Assembly (NCBI GenBank): GCA_002412545.1
Contig: DHVG01000006.1
Location: forward strand, 53,914-117,913
Length of the DNA: 64,000 nucleotides
Direction of reading: 5' to 3'
DNA from: Elusimicrobia bacterium UBA5214
Lineage (GTDB): Bacteria > Elusimicrobiota > UBA5214
In this document: piece after piece, positions 35,400-41,965 of the stretch
Layout: every line of letters begins with the position of its first letter
Numbering within the stretch: the stretch's first letter is position 1
Notes under the pieces: generated by a model
What the model was told of the DNA's origin: nothing
The model's input: the letters and a program-made list of their open reading frames with translations, nothing else
Database searches by the model: none
Program-made: the position numbers and the translations under genes

Positions 35400-35630
35400 G
35401 TGTCCCGCCTGACAACGATACATTGTAAGAAGTTTGAAAAATTTCTTTTCCGTATTGGTTGCTCTTTTGTGAGACAAAAAGGTGACCACCGAATCTATAG
35501 AAGAGCAGATTTGAAACGTCCGGTTGTTATTCCTACCGAGAAAGATATACCGATATTTATCATTCGTAATAATTTACGTGTTTTAGGTATTAGTGTAGAA
35601 GAATATCTAAAAATGTTAGCCAAAATTTAG
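35400..35630 (+). CDS. hicA: HicA-like mRNA interferase toxin, pair 1
   Basis: 76 residues from a GTG 9 nt after hicB. It has the double-stranded-RNA-binding-like HicA fold: KKFEKFLFRIGCSFVRQKGD, then HRIYRR with the catalytic His, and IPIFIIRNNLRVLGISVEEY. It would cleave mRNA when free of HicB. Confidence 0.85.
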   Translation: MSRLTTIHCKKFEKFLFRIGCSFVRQKGDHRIYRRADLKRPVVIPTEKDIPIFIIRNNLRVLGISVEEYLKMLAKI

Positions 35631-35636
35631 ATTTTT

Positions 35637-35669
35637 TTAGTTCTTTATAGAAAAGTAGTTTTTTGTTCA
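35637..35669. repeat. 33-bp repeat, copy 1
   Basis: TTAGTTCTTT then GTAGTTTTTTGTTCA. A near-copy lies at 36447-36482 in the leader of the outer-membrane protein gene. Confidence 0.5.
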
Positions 35670-35737
35670 AACTTTGTAAATAGAAAAGAAATAATTCAAC
35701 TTTTTAAGACCGGCACAGTTGATTAGGGGGTAAAGCG

Positions 35738-36031
35738 ATGGATAACAAAAAAAAGAAACAAAGACAAATAGACCGGGTGCGGGAAACAAAAACCAGTTAC
35801 AGAACAGATATTGATAGGAAAAAATTCCATATCGCCGAATATCCGGTTATCGTTCACCAAAGTCAATACGGCTACGATGTTGTTTGTCCAATTCTTCCCG
35901 GTTGTGCAAGTCAAGGTGACACATTAGAAGAAGCAATAGAGAATATTAAGTCCGCAATACAGGAATATTTGGAAGCGGTGCGTAAAGTTAAGAAGAATGA
36001 ACGTTTAGTGATGGTTGAGGTTGCGGTGTAA
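35738..36031 (+). CDS. hicB: HicB-like antitoxin, pair 2
   Basis: 97 residues. A basic, Lys/Arg-rich N-terminus (about 1-30) precedes the HicB domain: EYPVIVHQSQYGYDVVCPIL, PGCASQGDTLEEAIENIKSA and IQEYLEAVRK. The sequence differs clearly from pair 1, so this is not a recent duplication. AGGGGGTAAAG precedes the ATG. The stop and the next start share one base (TAATG). Confidence 0.88.
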   Translation: MDNKKKKQRQIDRVRETKTSYRTDIDRKKFHIAEYPVIVHQSQYGYDVVCPILPGCASQGDTLEEAIENIKSAIQEYLEAVRKVKKNERLVMVEVAV

Positions 36032-36240
36032 TGCTTTTTACCGATGTTTCTGAAGAGCGCGCAATTCGTGCATTTCGTAAAAAAGGTTTTTGGATAGTAG
36101 GTGGGAAAAAACATACAGTGATGACTGATGGAACGCATTTTATTACTATCCCTCGGCACAAAAGGATTAATCCATATACTTTGAAAGCAATTATTCGTGG
36201 TGCTGGCTTAACCGATAAAGAATTCAAAGAATTGTTGTAA
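36031..36240 (+). CDS. hicA: HicA-like mRNA interferase toxin, pair 2
   Basis: 69 residues, start overlapping the hicB stop. ERAIRAFRKKGFWIVGGKKH carries the conserved Gly and His; HFITIPRHKRINPYTLKAII and RGAGLTDKEF complete the fold. Translational coupling keeps the pair in balance. Confidence 0.88.
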   Translation: MLFTDVSEERAIRAFRKKGFWIVGGKKHTVMTDGTHFITIPRHKRINPYTLKAIIRGAGLTDKEFKELL

Positions 36241-36413
36241 CAAGAAACAATTCAACTTCTACTATGTTTAGTCACCTCTTTGGACATCCTCATCGGAGTC
36301 CCGCCGAAGAGGCGGGCGACCTGACTGCCTCGCTCGCCTCGCTGCGAAGCGGGCCGTCAGGCGGGCCGCCTAGGTATGGTGGAGGACAAGACCGACACGG
36401 ATACATTTTAAAT
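36241..36413. repeat. GC-rich palindromic patch after hicA 2
   Basis: Within an AT-rich gap: CCCGCC/GGCGGG hairpin (36300-36316) and a larger CCTGAC/GTCAGG stem (36320-36361) whose loop contains CTCGCTCGCCTCGCTGCG. No T-tract follows, so it is not an obvious terminator. It resembles other GC-rich palindromic inserts in the window. Confidence 0.6.
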
Positions 36414-36441
36414 TTGATTAATTTTTTTTCTTTGCTATAAT
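36414..36441 (+). promoter_or_regulatory. Promoter of the outer-membrane protein transcript
   Basis: TTGATT (36414-36419), 16-nt spacer, consensus TATAAT (36436-36441). Expected start near 36448 gives a 266-nt leader. Confidence 0.65.
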
Positions 36442-36447
36442 ACAGAT

Positions 36448-36644
36448 TAGTTCTTTGGAGAGAAAGGTAGTTTTTTTGTTCAGCCTTTCCTTAAAGTCAG
36501 AGAAAGTCTGGCTAACATAGAGGTAAGGAGAAGGCTGTCACATTCCGCCGTAAGGCGGAAGGGGTGGCAGTCATTATCGGATTTACCTCTATGTTGCCGA
36601 TAGTGATATGTGCCCCTTTTTATTTTGGGGCGGAAAGGAGGGTG
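36448..36644 (+). ncRNA. Structured 5' leader RNA, candidate cis-regulator
   Basis: A perfect 13-bp stem AACATAGAGGTAA/TTACCTCTATGTT (36514-36526 with 36583-36595) encloses CTGTCA/TGGCAG (36535-36540, 36565-36570) and TTCCGCC-GTAA-GGCGGAA (36543-36560, GNRA-type loop). TATCGG/CCGATA (36575-36580, 36597-36602) crosses the first stem, so it is a pseudoknot or an alternative fold. GCCCC/GGGGC (36612-36631) ends next to the Shine-Dalgarno of a leader peptide. It matches no riboswitch consensus I know; an inserted palindromic element is the alternative. Confidence 0.5.
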
Positions 36645-36692
36645 ATGAAAAAAATTTTGTTCAATAAGGCAAAAGGAAAGACTGAAAGATAA
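36645..36692 (+). CDS. 15-aa leader peptide
   Basis: ATG behind a strong AAAGGAGGGTG, then 15 codons (KKILFNKAKGKTER) and TAA, 21 nt before the outer-membrane protein start. Its position between a switching RNA and the gene suggests a regulatory leader, but it could be chance. Confidence 0.35.
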   Translation: MKKILFNKAKGKTER

Positions 36693-36713
36693 CACAAAAG
36701 GAGGAGCAGGAAA

Positions 36714-37505
36714 ATGCGTAATTTTTTTGTCGCTGCGTTAGCAATAACGCTATGCGTAGATGTTGTCTTGGCCCAACAGGGTAAAGGCGGGAAGAATACT
36801 TCACTTGGAGTGACATATGAAATACAATCCATTTCTCTAGACGATTATCGAAAGGCAAAGGTAGGTGTTTATGAGGAGTTATTAAACACCTATAGTTTAT
36901 TAGCTTCAATTGCAGGTAATTCTGTTCTAAAAAACGCATATAGGGTTACTTATCCGGATCGAATTTCTACTTATAACATTCAGTTGAATCACAGTTTACA
37001 GAATAATATTACTCTTTCTCTAAGAACACTTTTTGTAAGTGGTGGAGATAGAGATGAAGTTGATTGGAGAGATTCCGCAGGAAACTACCTAGATCTTAAC
37101 ATTGATTGGGAATTCAATATTAGTGATATTGGCATCGGAGCTGGGTATACATTCAACGATTTAATCCTAAAAAACTCAAGGGAAACTTTTACTTTTGCTG
37201 TGGGAATTTATTCTGTAAAGATGAAAGAATCTACGACAGGAGGTTATGATATTACTGCGTTTGGTGGTGATAGTGGTTCTGTTTCCGGGACAGATTCCTT
37301 TTCTGGAAATAAAATTTACTTTGATTTTGGCTGGCTTACGAATGTGTATCTGAATAAAGCTAAGAGTATCTCTATTGATGGAATGTTAGGTTATAAAGTA
37401 GTTAGTTTTGACAAATTGGGTGACTACACAGACGTCTCAGGTGAGTATGTAAAATTTGATTTTTCAGGATTAAAGTATGCTCTTGGGCTCAGTTTTTGGT
37501 TCTAA
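36714..37505 (+). CDS. Outer-membrane beta-barrel protein
   Basis: 263 residues with a signal peptide ending VLAQ (about residue 21). The mature part alternates polar and hydrophobic residues as amphipathic strands (ITLSLRTLFVSGG, IGIGAGYTFNDLIL, KIYFDFGWLTNVYLNKA) and ends with LGLSFWF, the terminal aromatic that marks barrel proteins for insertion. Gly/Asp/Ser loops lie between strands. The ligand is unknown. AAAGGAGGAG precedes the ATG; the long structured leader suggests regulated expression. Confidence 0.8.
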   Translation: MRNFFVAALAITLCVDVVLAQQGKGGKNTSLGVTYEIQSISLDDYRKAKVGVYEELLNTYSLLASIAGNSVLKNAYRVTYPDRISTYNIQLNHSLQNNITLSLRTLFVSGGDRDEVDWRDSAGNYLDLNIDWEFNISDIGIGAGYTFNDLILKNSRETFTFAVGIYSVKMKESTTGGYDITAFGGDSGSVSGTDSFSGNKIYFDFGWLTNVYLNKAKSISIDGMLGYKVVSFDKLGDYTDVSGEYVKFDFSGLKYALGLSFWF

Positions 37506-37613
37506 ACTCTATTGGACAAAAAATATGAAACTTGTCCTAAATCCTATTTGCTGACGTCTTGTATGATTTAAAAATGAAAGTAAAGTTTTAGAATTTTGAT
37601 TTTCCTCCTTGAA

Positions 37614-37639
37614 GCAGGCGAACAGAAATGTTCGCCTGC
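37614..37639. repeat. Perfect 11-bp hairpin with GAAA tetraloop
   Basis: GCAGGCGAACA, loop GAAA, TGTTCGCCTGC. It lacks a T-tract, so it is a stabiliser or inserted palindrome rather than a terminator. Confidence 0.7.
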
Positions 37640-37657
37640 CTGTAAAAGTAGAAAATT

Positions 37658-37708
37658 AACCGTCCTTCGCCAAGTTTATTAATTTGGTAGAGAGGACGGT
37701 TTTTATTT
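37658..37708 (+). terminator. Rho-independent terminator
   Basis: AACCGTCCT (37658-37666) pairs with AGGACGGTT (37693-37701), with an inner GCCAA/TTGGT pairing, followed by TTTATTT. It ends the outer-membrane protein transcript. Confidence 0.7.
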
Positions 37709-37729
37709 GCGAAAATTGACTATTTGTGC

Positions 37730-37735
37730 TAAAAT
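37730..37735 (+). promoter_or_regulatory. Extended -10 box giving a leaderless cutA transcript
   Basis: TGC-TAAAAT, an extended -10 motif, with the ATG 7 nt later at 37743. No good -35 box and no Shine-Dalgarno. Confidence 0.5.
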
Positions 37736-37742
37736 CTTAGTT

Positions 37743-38069
37743 ATGGAAAAGACAAAATATGTAGTGGTTTTTGTTACTTGTGCGAATAAAGAAGAGGGAG
37801 AGAAAATCAGTCAGTCATTAGTAGAGAAAAAACTGGTTGCTTGTGTGAACCTTATTCCAGAAATATTTTCCCATTACTGGTGGCAGGGTAAAATTGAGAG
37901 CTCAAGCGAGGTCTTGCTTTTAATGAAGACAAAAAAATCTTTAGTTAATAAACTTATTGCCGAAGTGAAAAAATTACATTCTTATACCGTACCGGAAATT
38001 ATTGCTTTACCAATTATTGAAGGGAACAGCGACTACCTTGACTGGATAAAAGAATCAGTGATTGAGTAA
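37743..38069 (+). CDS. cutA: CutA1 family protein
   Basis: 108 residues from ATG 37743. The usual CutA length and start YVVVFVTCANKEEGEKISQSL support this over an upstream TTG. KLVACVNLIP, HYWWQGKIESSSEVLLLMKT and HSYTVPEIIALPI are the signature blocks. CutA forms very stable trimers; a role in copper or other cation tolerance has been proposed. Apparently leaderless. Confidence 0.95.
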   Translation: MEKTKYVVVFVTCANKEEGEKISQSLVEKKLVACVNLIPEIFSHYWWQGKIESSSEVLLLMKTKKSLVNKLIAEVKKLHSYTVPEIIALPIIEGNSDYLDWIKESVIE

Positions 38070-38161
38070 TTGGGTGATTAAGTGATTAGGTGGGGGGCTG
38101 ATAAATGGTTATGTTTTTTTAGCGTTTTAGCGGAGCAGTATTTTGGCGCTTTGGCGGTAAA

Positions 38162-39163
38162 ATGAAAGAAGCATTATATTGGACAAAAAAAGAGGATAAA
38201 AAAGTACAGTGTTTACTTTGTCCGCATAACTGTGTGATTGGTGAAGAGAAGAACGGTATCTGTCGGATAAGAAAAAATGAAAATAGTAAACTTTACAGTT
38301 TGACTTATAACGAATTTACCTCAGTAGGAATGGACCCGATAGAAAAGAAACCGTTATATCATTTCTATCCGGGCAGTGAAATTCTTTCCTTTGGGACAGT
38401 CGGTTGTAATCTGCGTTGTCAGTTCTGTCAGAACTGGGAAATTTCCCAACAGGATTTTGGTGAGGTTACTACAAGGACAATTACCGCTGATGAAGCAGTG
38501 CGTCTGGCAAAAACATCTAATTCAGTAGGAATTGCTTATACTTATAACGAACCACTAATTAATTACGAATGGTTATTGGAGACCGCACAGTTAGTTCAGA
38601 AATATGATTTGAAAAATGTTTTGGTGACTAACGGTTATTTGAATGAAGAACCGTTAGAAAATTTACTACCGTATATTGATGCCGCAAATATTGATGTCAA
38701 GTCATTCCGGAATGAATTCTATCGGAAAATCTGTGGGGGCACGCTTGATGCGGTATTACGCACGGTAGAAATTATGGTGAAAAGAAAAAAACATATTGAA
38801 CTGACTAATTTACTTGTTCCGACACTGAACGATTCTGAGGAAGAGATTGAAGATTTAACTGATTGGATATATGCTTTGGATAAAGAAATACCGTTACATT
38901 TTTCCCGCTATTACCCCTGTTATAAGATGGAAATTCCGGCAACACCGTTAGCAACTTTAGAGAAAGCAAGAAAAATTGCTTTAAAAAAGTTAAAATATGT
39001 ATATATCGGTAATGTTTGGGAGGCAGAATATAACCGTACTTACTGTCCGAACTGTGAAACGGTACTTATTGAACGGCGAGGTTACCAGACTGAGATTGTA
39101 AATTTAAAAGGTAATAGTTGCGGAAAATGTAGTGAAAAAATAAACATTATGATACACGAATGA
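38162..39163 (+). CDS. amrS: AmmeMemoRadiSam system radical SAM enzyme
   Basis: 333 residues. CPHNCVIGEEKNGICRIR near the N-terminus, radical SAM motif CNLRCQFCQN (about 80-89), NEPLINYEW and TNGYLNEEPL are typical, and the C-terminal CPNC...CGKC pair resembles a rubredoxin-like metal site. The usual partners AmmeMemoRadiSam A and B (AMMECR1 and Memo homologues) are not in the window. No ribosome site; the ATG follows a TTTTAGCG-type repeat. The last residues run into an ACACGAAT repeat. Confidence 0.92.
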   Translation: MKEALYWTKKEDKKVQCLLCPHNCVIGEEKNGICRIRKNENSKLYSLTYNEFTSVGMDPIEKKPLYHFYPGSEILSFGTVGCNLRCQFCQNWEISQQDFGEVTTRTITADEAVRLAKTSNSVGIAYTYNEPLINYEWLLETAQLVQKYDLKNVLVTNGYLNEEPLENLLPYIDAANIDVKSFRNEFYRKICGGTLDAVLRTVEIMVKRKKHIELTNLLVPTLNDSEEEIEDLTDWIYALDKEIPLHFSRYYPCYKMEIPATPLATLEKARKIALKKLKYVYIGNVWEAEYNRTYCPNCETVLIERRGYQTEIVNLKGNSCGKCSEKINIMIHE

Positions 39164-39223
39164 ACACGAATTTTTGTTAATTCACGAATATACACGAATT
39201 CAGAGAAAGGAGGAGAAAATAGA

Positions 39224-39493
39224 TTGGGAACAAAAAATTTAGTTGTGCTAATTGTAGTTTTGACTGTAGGTGCACTTTTAGGTACGGTGCTGGGTAAGTT
39301 TATTGGAATGATTATTCCTACCGAATCGTCTTGGCGTGAACTTTTTACTGAACAAGTTACCGCGGGGTTACATCCGACTACTTTGGATTTACAAGTAATT
39401 GATTTAACTTTTGGTTTTCTACTTAAATTTAATTTACCGAGTGTAATTGGTATTCTTATTGCGGCATATATTTTTCGTCTTTTTGCTAAGTAA
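39224..39493 (+). CDS. DUF4321 membrane protein
   Basis: 89 residues from a TTG start behind AAAGGAGGAG. Two membrane helices (about 5-30 and 66-87) are separated by a short extracytoplasmic segment; GALLGTVLGKFIG and LKFNLPSVIGILIAAY match the DUF4321 family as I know it. Function unknown. It faces the minus-strand operon. Confidence 0.75.
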   Translation: MGTKNLVVLIVVLTVGALLGTVLGKFIGMIIPTESSWRELFTEQVTAGLHPTTLDLQVIDLTFGFLLKFNLPSVIGILIAAYIFRLFAK

Positions 39494-39499
39494 AATTTG

Positions 39500-39600
39500 A
39501 ATAACCGTTTAGTCGGTTTAGTCAGTTTGGTCAGTTTAGTCGGTTAACGGACATAACGGTCATAACCGACTCAACGGAATTAACGAATTTTTGCTTGTGA
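39500..39600. repeat. TTTAGTC repeat with inverted arms between convergent genes
   Basis: Degenerate GTTTAGTCGG heptamer/octamer units, then GTCGGTTA (39538) paired with TAACCGAC (39562). It may terminate both converging transcripts, but no T-tract is seen. Confidence 0.45.
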
Positions 39601-39607
39601 TTAAGTG

Positions 39608-40309
39608 TTAACTTCCGCGTTCTCTTTCCTCAAGGTAGGTTTTTACTTTTATCTGACGTCCGAGTTGTTGGAACCATTCATTGAAAACAAGGACAGTTTT
39701 CTGGGATAGATAATTTTGGCGGAAAGTTTCATAATCACGGAAATAATTCTTTAGGTCACCTTTTTCCTGTAGATAAGCAAGTTCTAACTCTTTATCACTG
39801 ACTTTTACACTTCCAGCAATCAAATAGCGTAATTTAGCAATAGTAATGGTTCGGCGTCGTGATTCTTCAAACTCTTCTGGAGTCATTCGTAAGGCATAAT
39901 GGAGAACTTGAAAATAAGTATTACGGTCAAAACGATTATCTTTCTGGAAAGCAGGGAAATTTTGGATATCTGCAGCTAACTCTTCATCAGTAACAACGAT
40001 ACCGTATTTTTTCGCTTCTTGATAAAATATTTCTTCCTGAATCAAATCGGAAAGGATTTCCTGTTTCTTTTGTTTAATCAAATCATCAGTAATTTCTTGG
40101 TTTTGTTCCCGGAGGTTATTGATTAACCGCTGGAGATAATTAAGATAAGTATTATAAAGAATTTTTTTACCATTAACTAAAGCAACCGTATCGGCACGCC
40201 AACCACGAGTGAAATAATATCCACCAAAACCAACAAAAGTGCCGGCAATAAAACCGATTACCGTAATCAGCAGTATAGTGCGACTGTAACGACCAAAAAA
40301 GTTCATCAT
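39608..40309 (-). CDS. SurA/PpiD N-terminal-domain chaperone-like protein
   Basis: 233 residues. A membrane anchor (about 11-33, TILLITVIGFIAGTFVGFGG) is followed by a periplasmic SurA-N-type region: VALVNGKKILYNTYLNYLQR and QEILSDLIQEEIFYQEAKKYG then VVTDEELAADI. There is no PPIase (parvulin) domain, so it is a short chaperone-only version. It is third in a minus operon after M23 peptidase and bactofilin. Confidence 0.82.
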   Translation of the reverse strand: MMNFFGRYSRTILLITVIGFIAGTFVGFGGYYFTRGWRADTVALVNGKKILYNTYLNYLQRLINNLREQNQEITDDLIKQKKQEILSDLIQEEIFYQEAKKYGIVVTDEELAADIQNFPAFQKDNRFDRNTYFQVLHYALRMTPEEFEESRRRTITIAKLRYLIAGSVKVSDKELELAYLQEKGDLKNYFRDYETFRQNYLSQKTVLVFNEWFQQLGRQIKVKTYLEERERGS

Positions 40310-40326
40310 TTGTGATTAGTTAGTCC

Positions 40327-40773
40327 TTACTTTTCGGGTAGGAAAACTTGACGCTCGGTGGGTACCGACTGGTGGTCAGTAGATACCGACTGCTGAGTTA
40401 CCCCGCCGATGGTGGATACAACCTTTTCTTCCCGGAGCATACTGCAGTTTCCTTCAAAAATTGCACCATCAGCAATTGATAAATGGGCAGTTTTAATATC
40501 ACCTTTAACTTCTGCTTTTGAATGTATTTCTAAGATTTCCGAAGCATAAATATTACCGGCAACTTTACCTCCGACAATTACACTCTGGGCAGCAAGGTTG
40601 CCTTTAACTACACCGGTTTCACCGATAATCACACCCTGGGCATTAATATTACCACCTTCCCATTGTCCATCAATGCGTAAAGAACCTTTAGTATTAATTG
40701 TTCCCTGAAAGATGGTCTCTTGTCCGATAAAAGATTCAATCGGGCTTTCCTTTTTTGTTTTCTTGCCAAACAT
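40327..40773 (-). CDS. Bactofilin
   Basis: 148 residues. The central beta-helix domain (about 15-115) has the repeating hydrophobic/Gly pattern: GTINTKGSLRIDGQWEGG, VIVGGKVAGNIYASEILEIH and AEVKGDIKTAHLSI. Bactofilins polymerise into membrane-associated filaments and often position cell-wall hydrolases. The neighbouring M23 peptidase is the expected partner. The C-terminal tail is disordered and Ser/Thr/Gln-rich. Confidence 0.93.
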   Translation of the reverse strand: MFGKKTKKESPIESFIGQETIFQGTINTKGSLRIDGQWEGGNINAQGVIIGETGVVKGNLAAQSVIVGGKVAGNIYASEILEIHSKAEVKGDIKTAHLSIADGAIFEGNCSMLREEKVVSTIGGVTQQSVSTDHQSVPTERQVFLPEK

Positions 40774-40789
40774 ATCTTTTTTAGAAAGA

Positions 40790-40870
40790 TTACAGTAATT
40801 TTGAAAGATGATTACAGAGATTAATTCTAAAAATTTTAATTCACCTTAATCATATTTTATCAATCACTGG
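40790..40870. repeat. GATTACAG repeat between bactofilin and M23 genes
   Basis: GATTACAGTAATTTT, GATTACAGAGATTAA, then AATCACTGGAATCAT. Same family as at 9530-9640. Confidence 0.5.
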
Positions 40871-40872
40871 AA

Positions 40873-41799
40873 TCATTTCTTTACATAGCGTAATGGATTG
40901 GCTGCATTGCCATCAATTCGTACTTCATAATGGAGATGAGCACCGGTAGTTGCACCGGTAGCACCAATATAAGCGATTACTTGTCCGCGTTTCACTCGGT
41001 CACCCTGAGTAACGGCAAGTCGTGAATTATGGGCATAAAGCGTAATAAAATCATGTCCATGGTCAATGACAACTAATTTTCCGTAACCACCCTCCCAATG
41101 AGCTAATTTAACTATTCCTGAGGCAGTAGCACGAACCGGTGTTCCGTATTCTGCAGCAATATCTAACCCCGGATGAAAATCTCTTTCTCCCTCAGCCCAA
41201 GGATGGGCACGGGAACCATAAAATGAAGTTATTCTTCCTTCTACGGGCCAAATGTTCGGTGTTGCGCGGTAAATACTCCGTTGTTCTTGAACATATTCAG
41301 TTATTTCGCGAAGACTTTCCATCCGTTCTTTAATTATTCTATTTAGAAGGAAAATATTATTTTCCACATCTTTCTGGTTAACTTCTTGGATTTTACCTTG
41401 GAGTAACTTTCTAAGATTTTCTTGGTCAGCAGTACTTGGTCCACCGGTTGCTTCATCTTGCTCAATAATTGCTTTCTTAGATTTCATCTCTAAGAGTTGA
41501 CGTAACTGTAAATCAATTTCTTTCACTTCATCCAATTTTTCTTGTGATTTTTTTACTTCCTGAGCGAAATAGGCAGTTTTCGCTTTTAAGGCCAGGTTAT
41601 TCAGTCTTATTCCCCAATAGTCAAGGTGACGAATTGCTAAAGTAACTGCCCAGACAGTCAAACTAAACCAAAAAAGTAAAGAAACAAGAAGAAAAGAAAA
41701 ACTGAAATGTACTTTTACTGGTTTAGAACTGTGATGGGGAATAAATGCTATTGTTAAATAACGCGCTAATACCTTTTTCCAGAGACTGTTTCTTATCAT
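40873..41799 (-). CDS. M23 family metalloendopeptidase
   Basis: 308 residues. One N-terminal membrane helix (about 33-55), a coiled-coil segment (about 75-180) and a C-terminal peptidase domain: ITSFYGSRAHPWAEGERDFH, HPGLDIAAEYGTPV and TLYAHNS, GATGATTGAHLHYEV supply the zinc His/Asp set. It should cut peptidoglycan cross-links, with the coiled coil acting as regulator, as in the bactofilin-linked peptidases. First gene of the minus operon, under a consensus promoter. Confidence 0.92.
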   Translation of the reverse strand: MIRNSLWKKVLARYLTIAFIPHHSSKPVKVHFSFSFLLVSLLFWFSLTVWAVTLAIRHLDYWGIRLNNLALKAKTAYFAQEVKKSQEKLDEVKEIDLQLRQLLEMKSKKAIIEQDEATGGPSTADQENLRKLLQGKIQEVNQKDVENNIFLLNRIIKERMESLREITEYVQEQRSIYRATPNIWPVEGRITSFYGSRAHPWAEGERDFHPGLDIAAEYGTPVRATASGIVKLAHWEGGYGKLVVIDHGHDFITLYAHNSRLAVTQGDRVKRGQVIAYIGATGATTGAHLHYEVRIDGNAANPLRYVKK

Positions 41800-41849
41800 T
41801 TTCTTAGATTACCTCCTCGAATAAAAAAAGGAATTTTTAAACTATTTAG

Positions 41850-41878
41850 AGTATAAGAAAATTTCTTTTTCTTGTCAA
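41850..41878 (-). promoter_or_regulatory. Promoter of the M23-bactofilin operon
   Basis: On the minus strand TTGACA (41878-41873), 17-nt spacer, TATACT (41855-41850). Confidence 0.75.
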
Positions 41879-41927
41879 GATTTTTTGGAAATAAATTTTT
41901 GTGAAGTCAACAGAACAACTTTATGTA

Positions 41928-41956
41928 TTGCTTTTTTAGTTAAAATTTGATATAAA
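41928..41956 (+). promoter_or_regulatory. valS promoter, nearly leaderless
   Basis: TTGCTT (41928-41933), 17-nt spacer, TATAAA (41951-41956). The ATG is at 41966, so the transcript should begin 0-4 nt before it. No Shine-Dalgarno. Confidence 0.55.
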
Positions 41957-41965
41957 AATAAAATT

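Noticed and set aside
36448..36644. Known riboswitch class (c-di-GMP, TPP, cobalamin, SAM, moco)
   Set aside because: None of the conserved core sequences I know for these classes is present, so it is left as an unassigned structured leader.
37614..37639. Terminator made by the 11-bp GAAA hairpin
   Set aside because: No T-tract follows; the terminator 20 nt downstream (37658-37708) is the better one.
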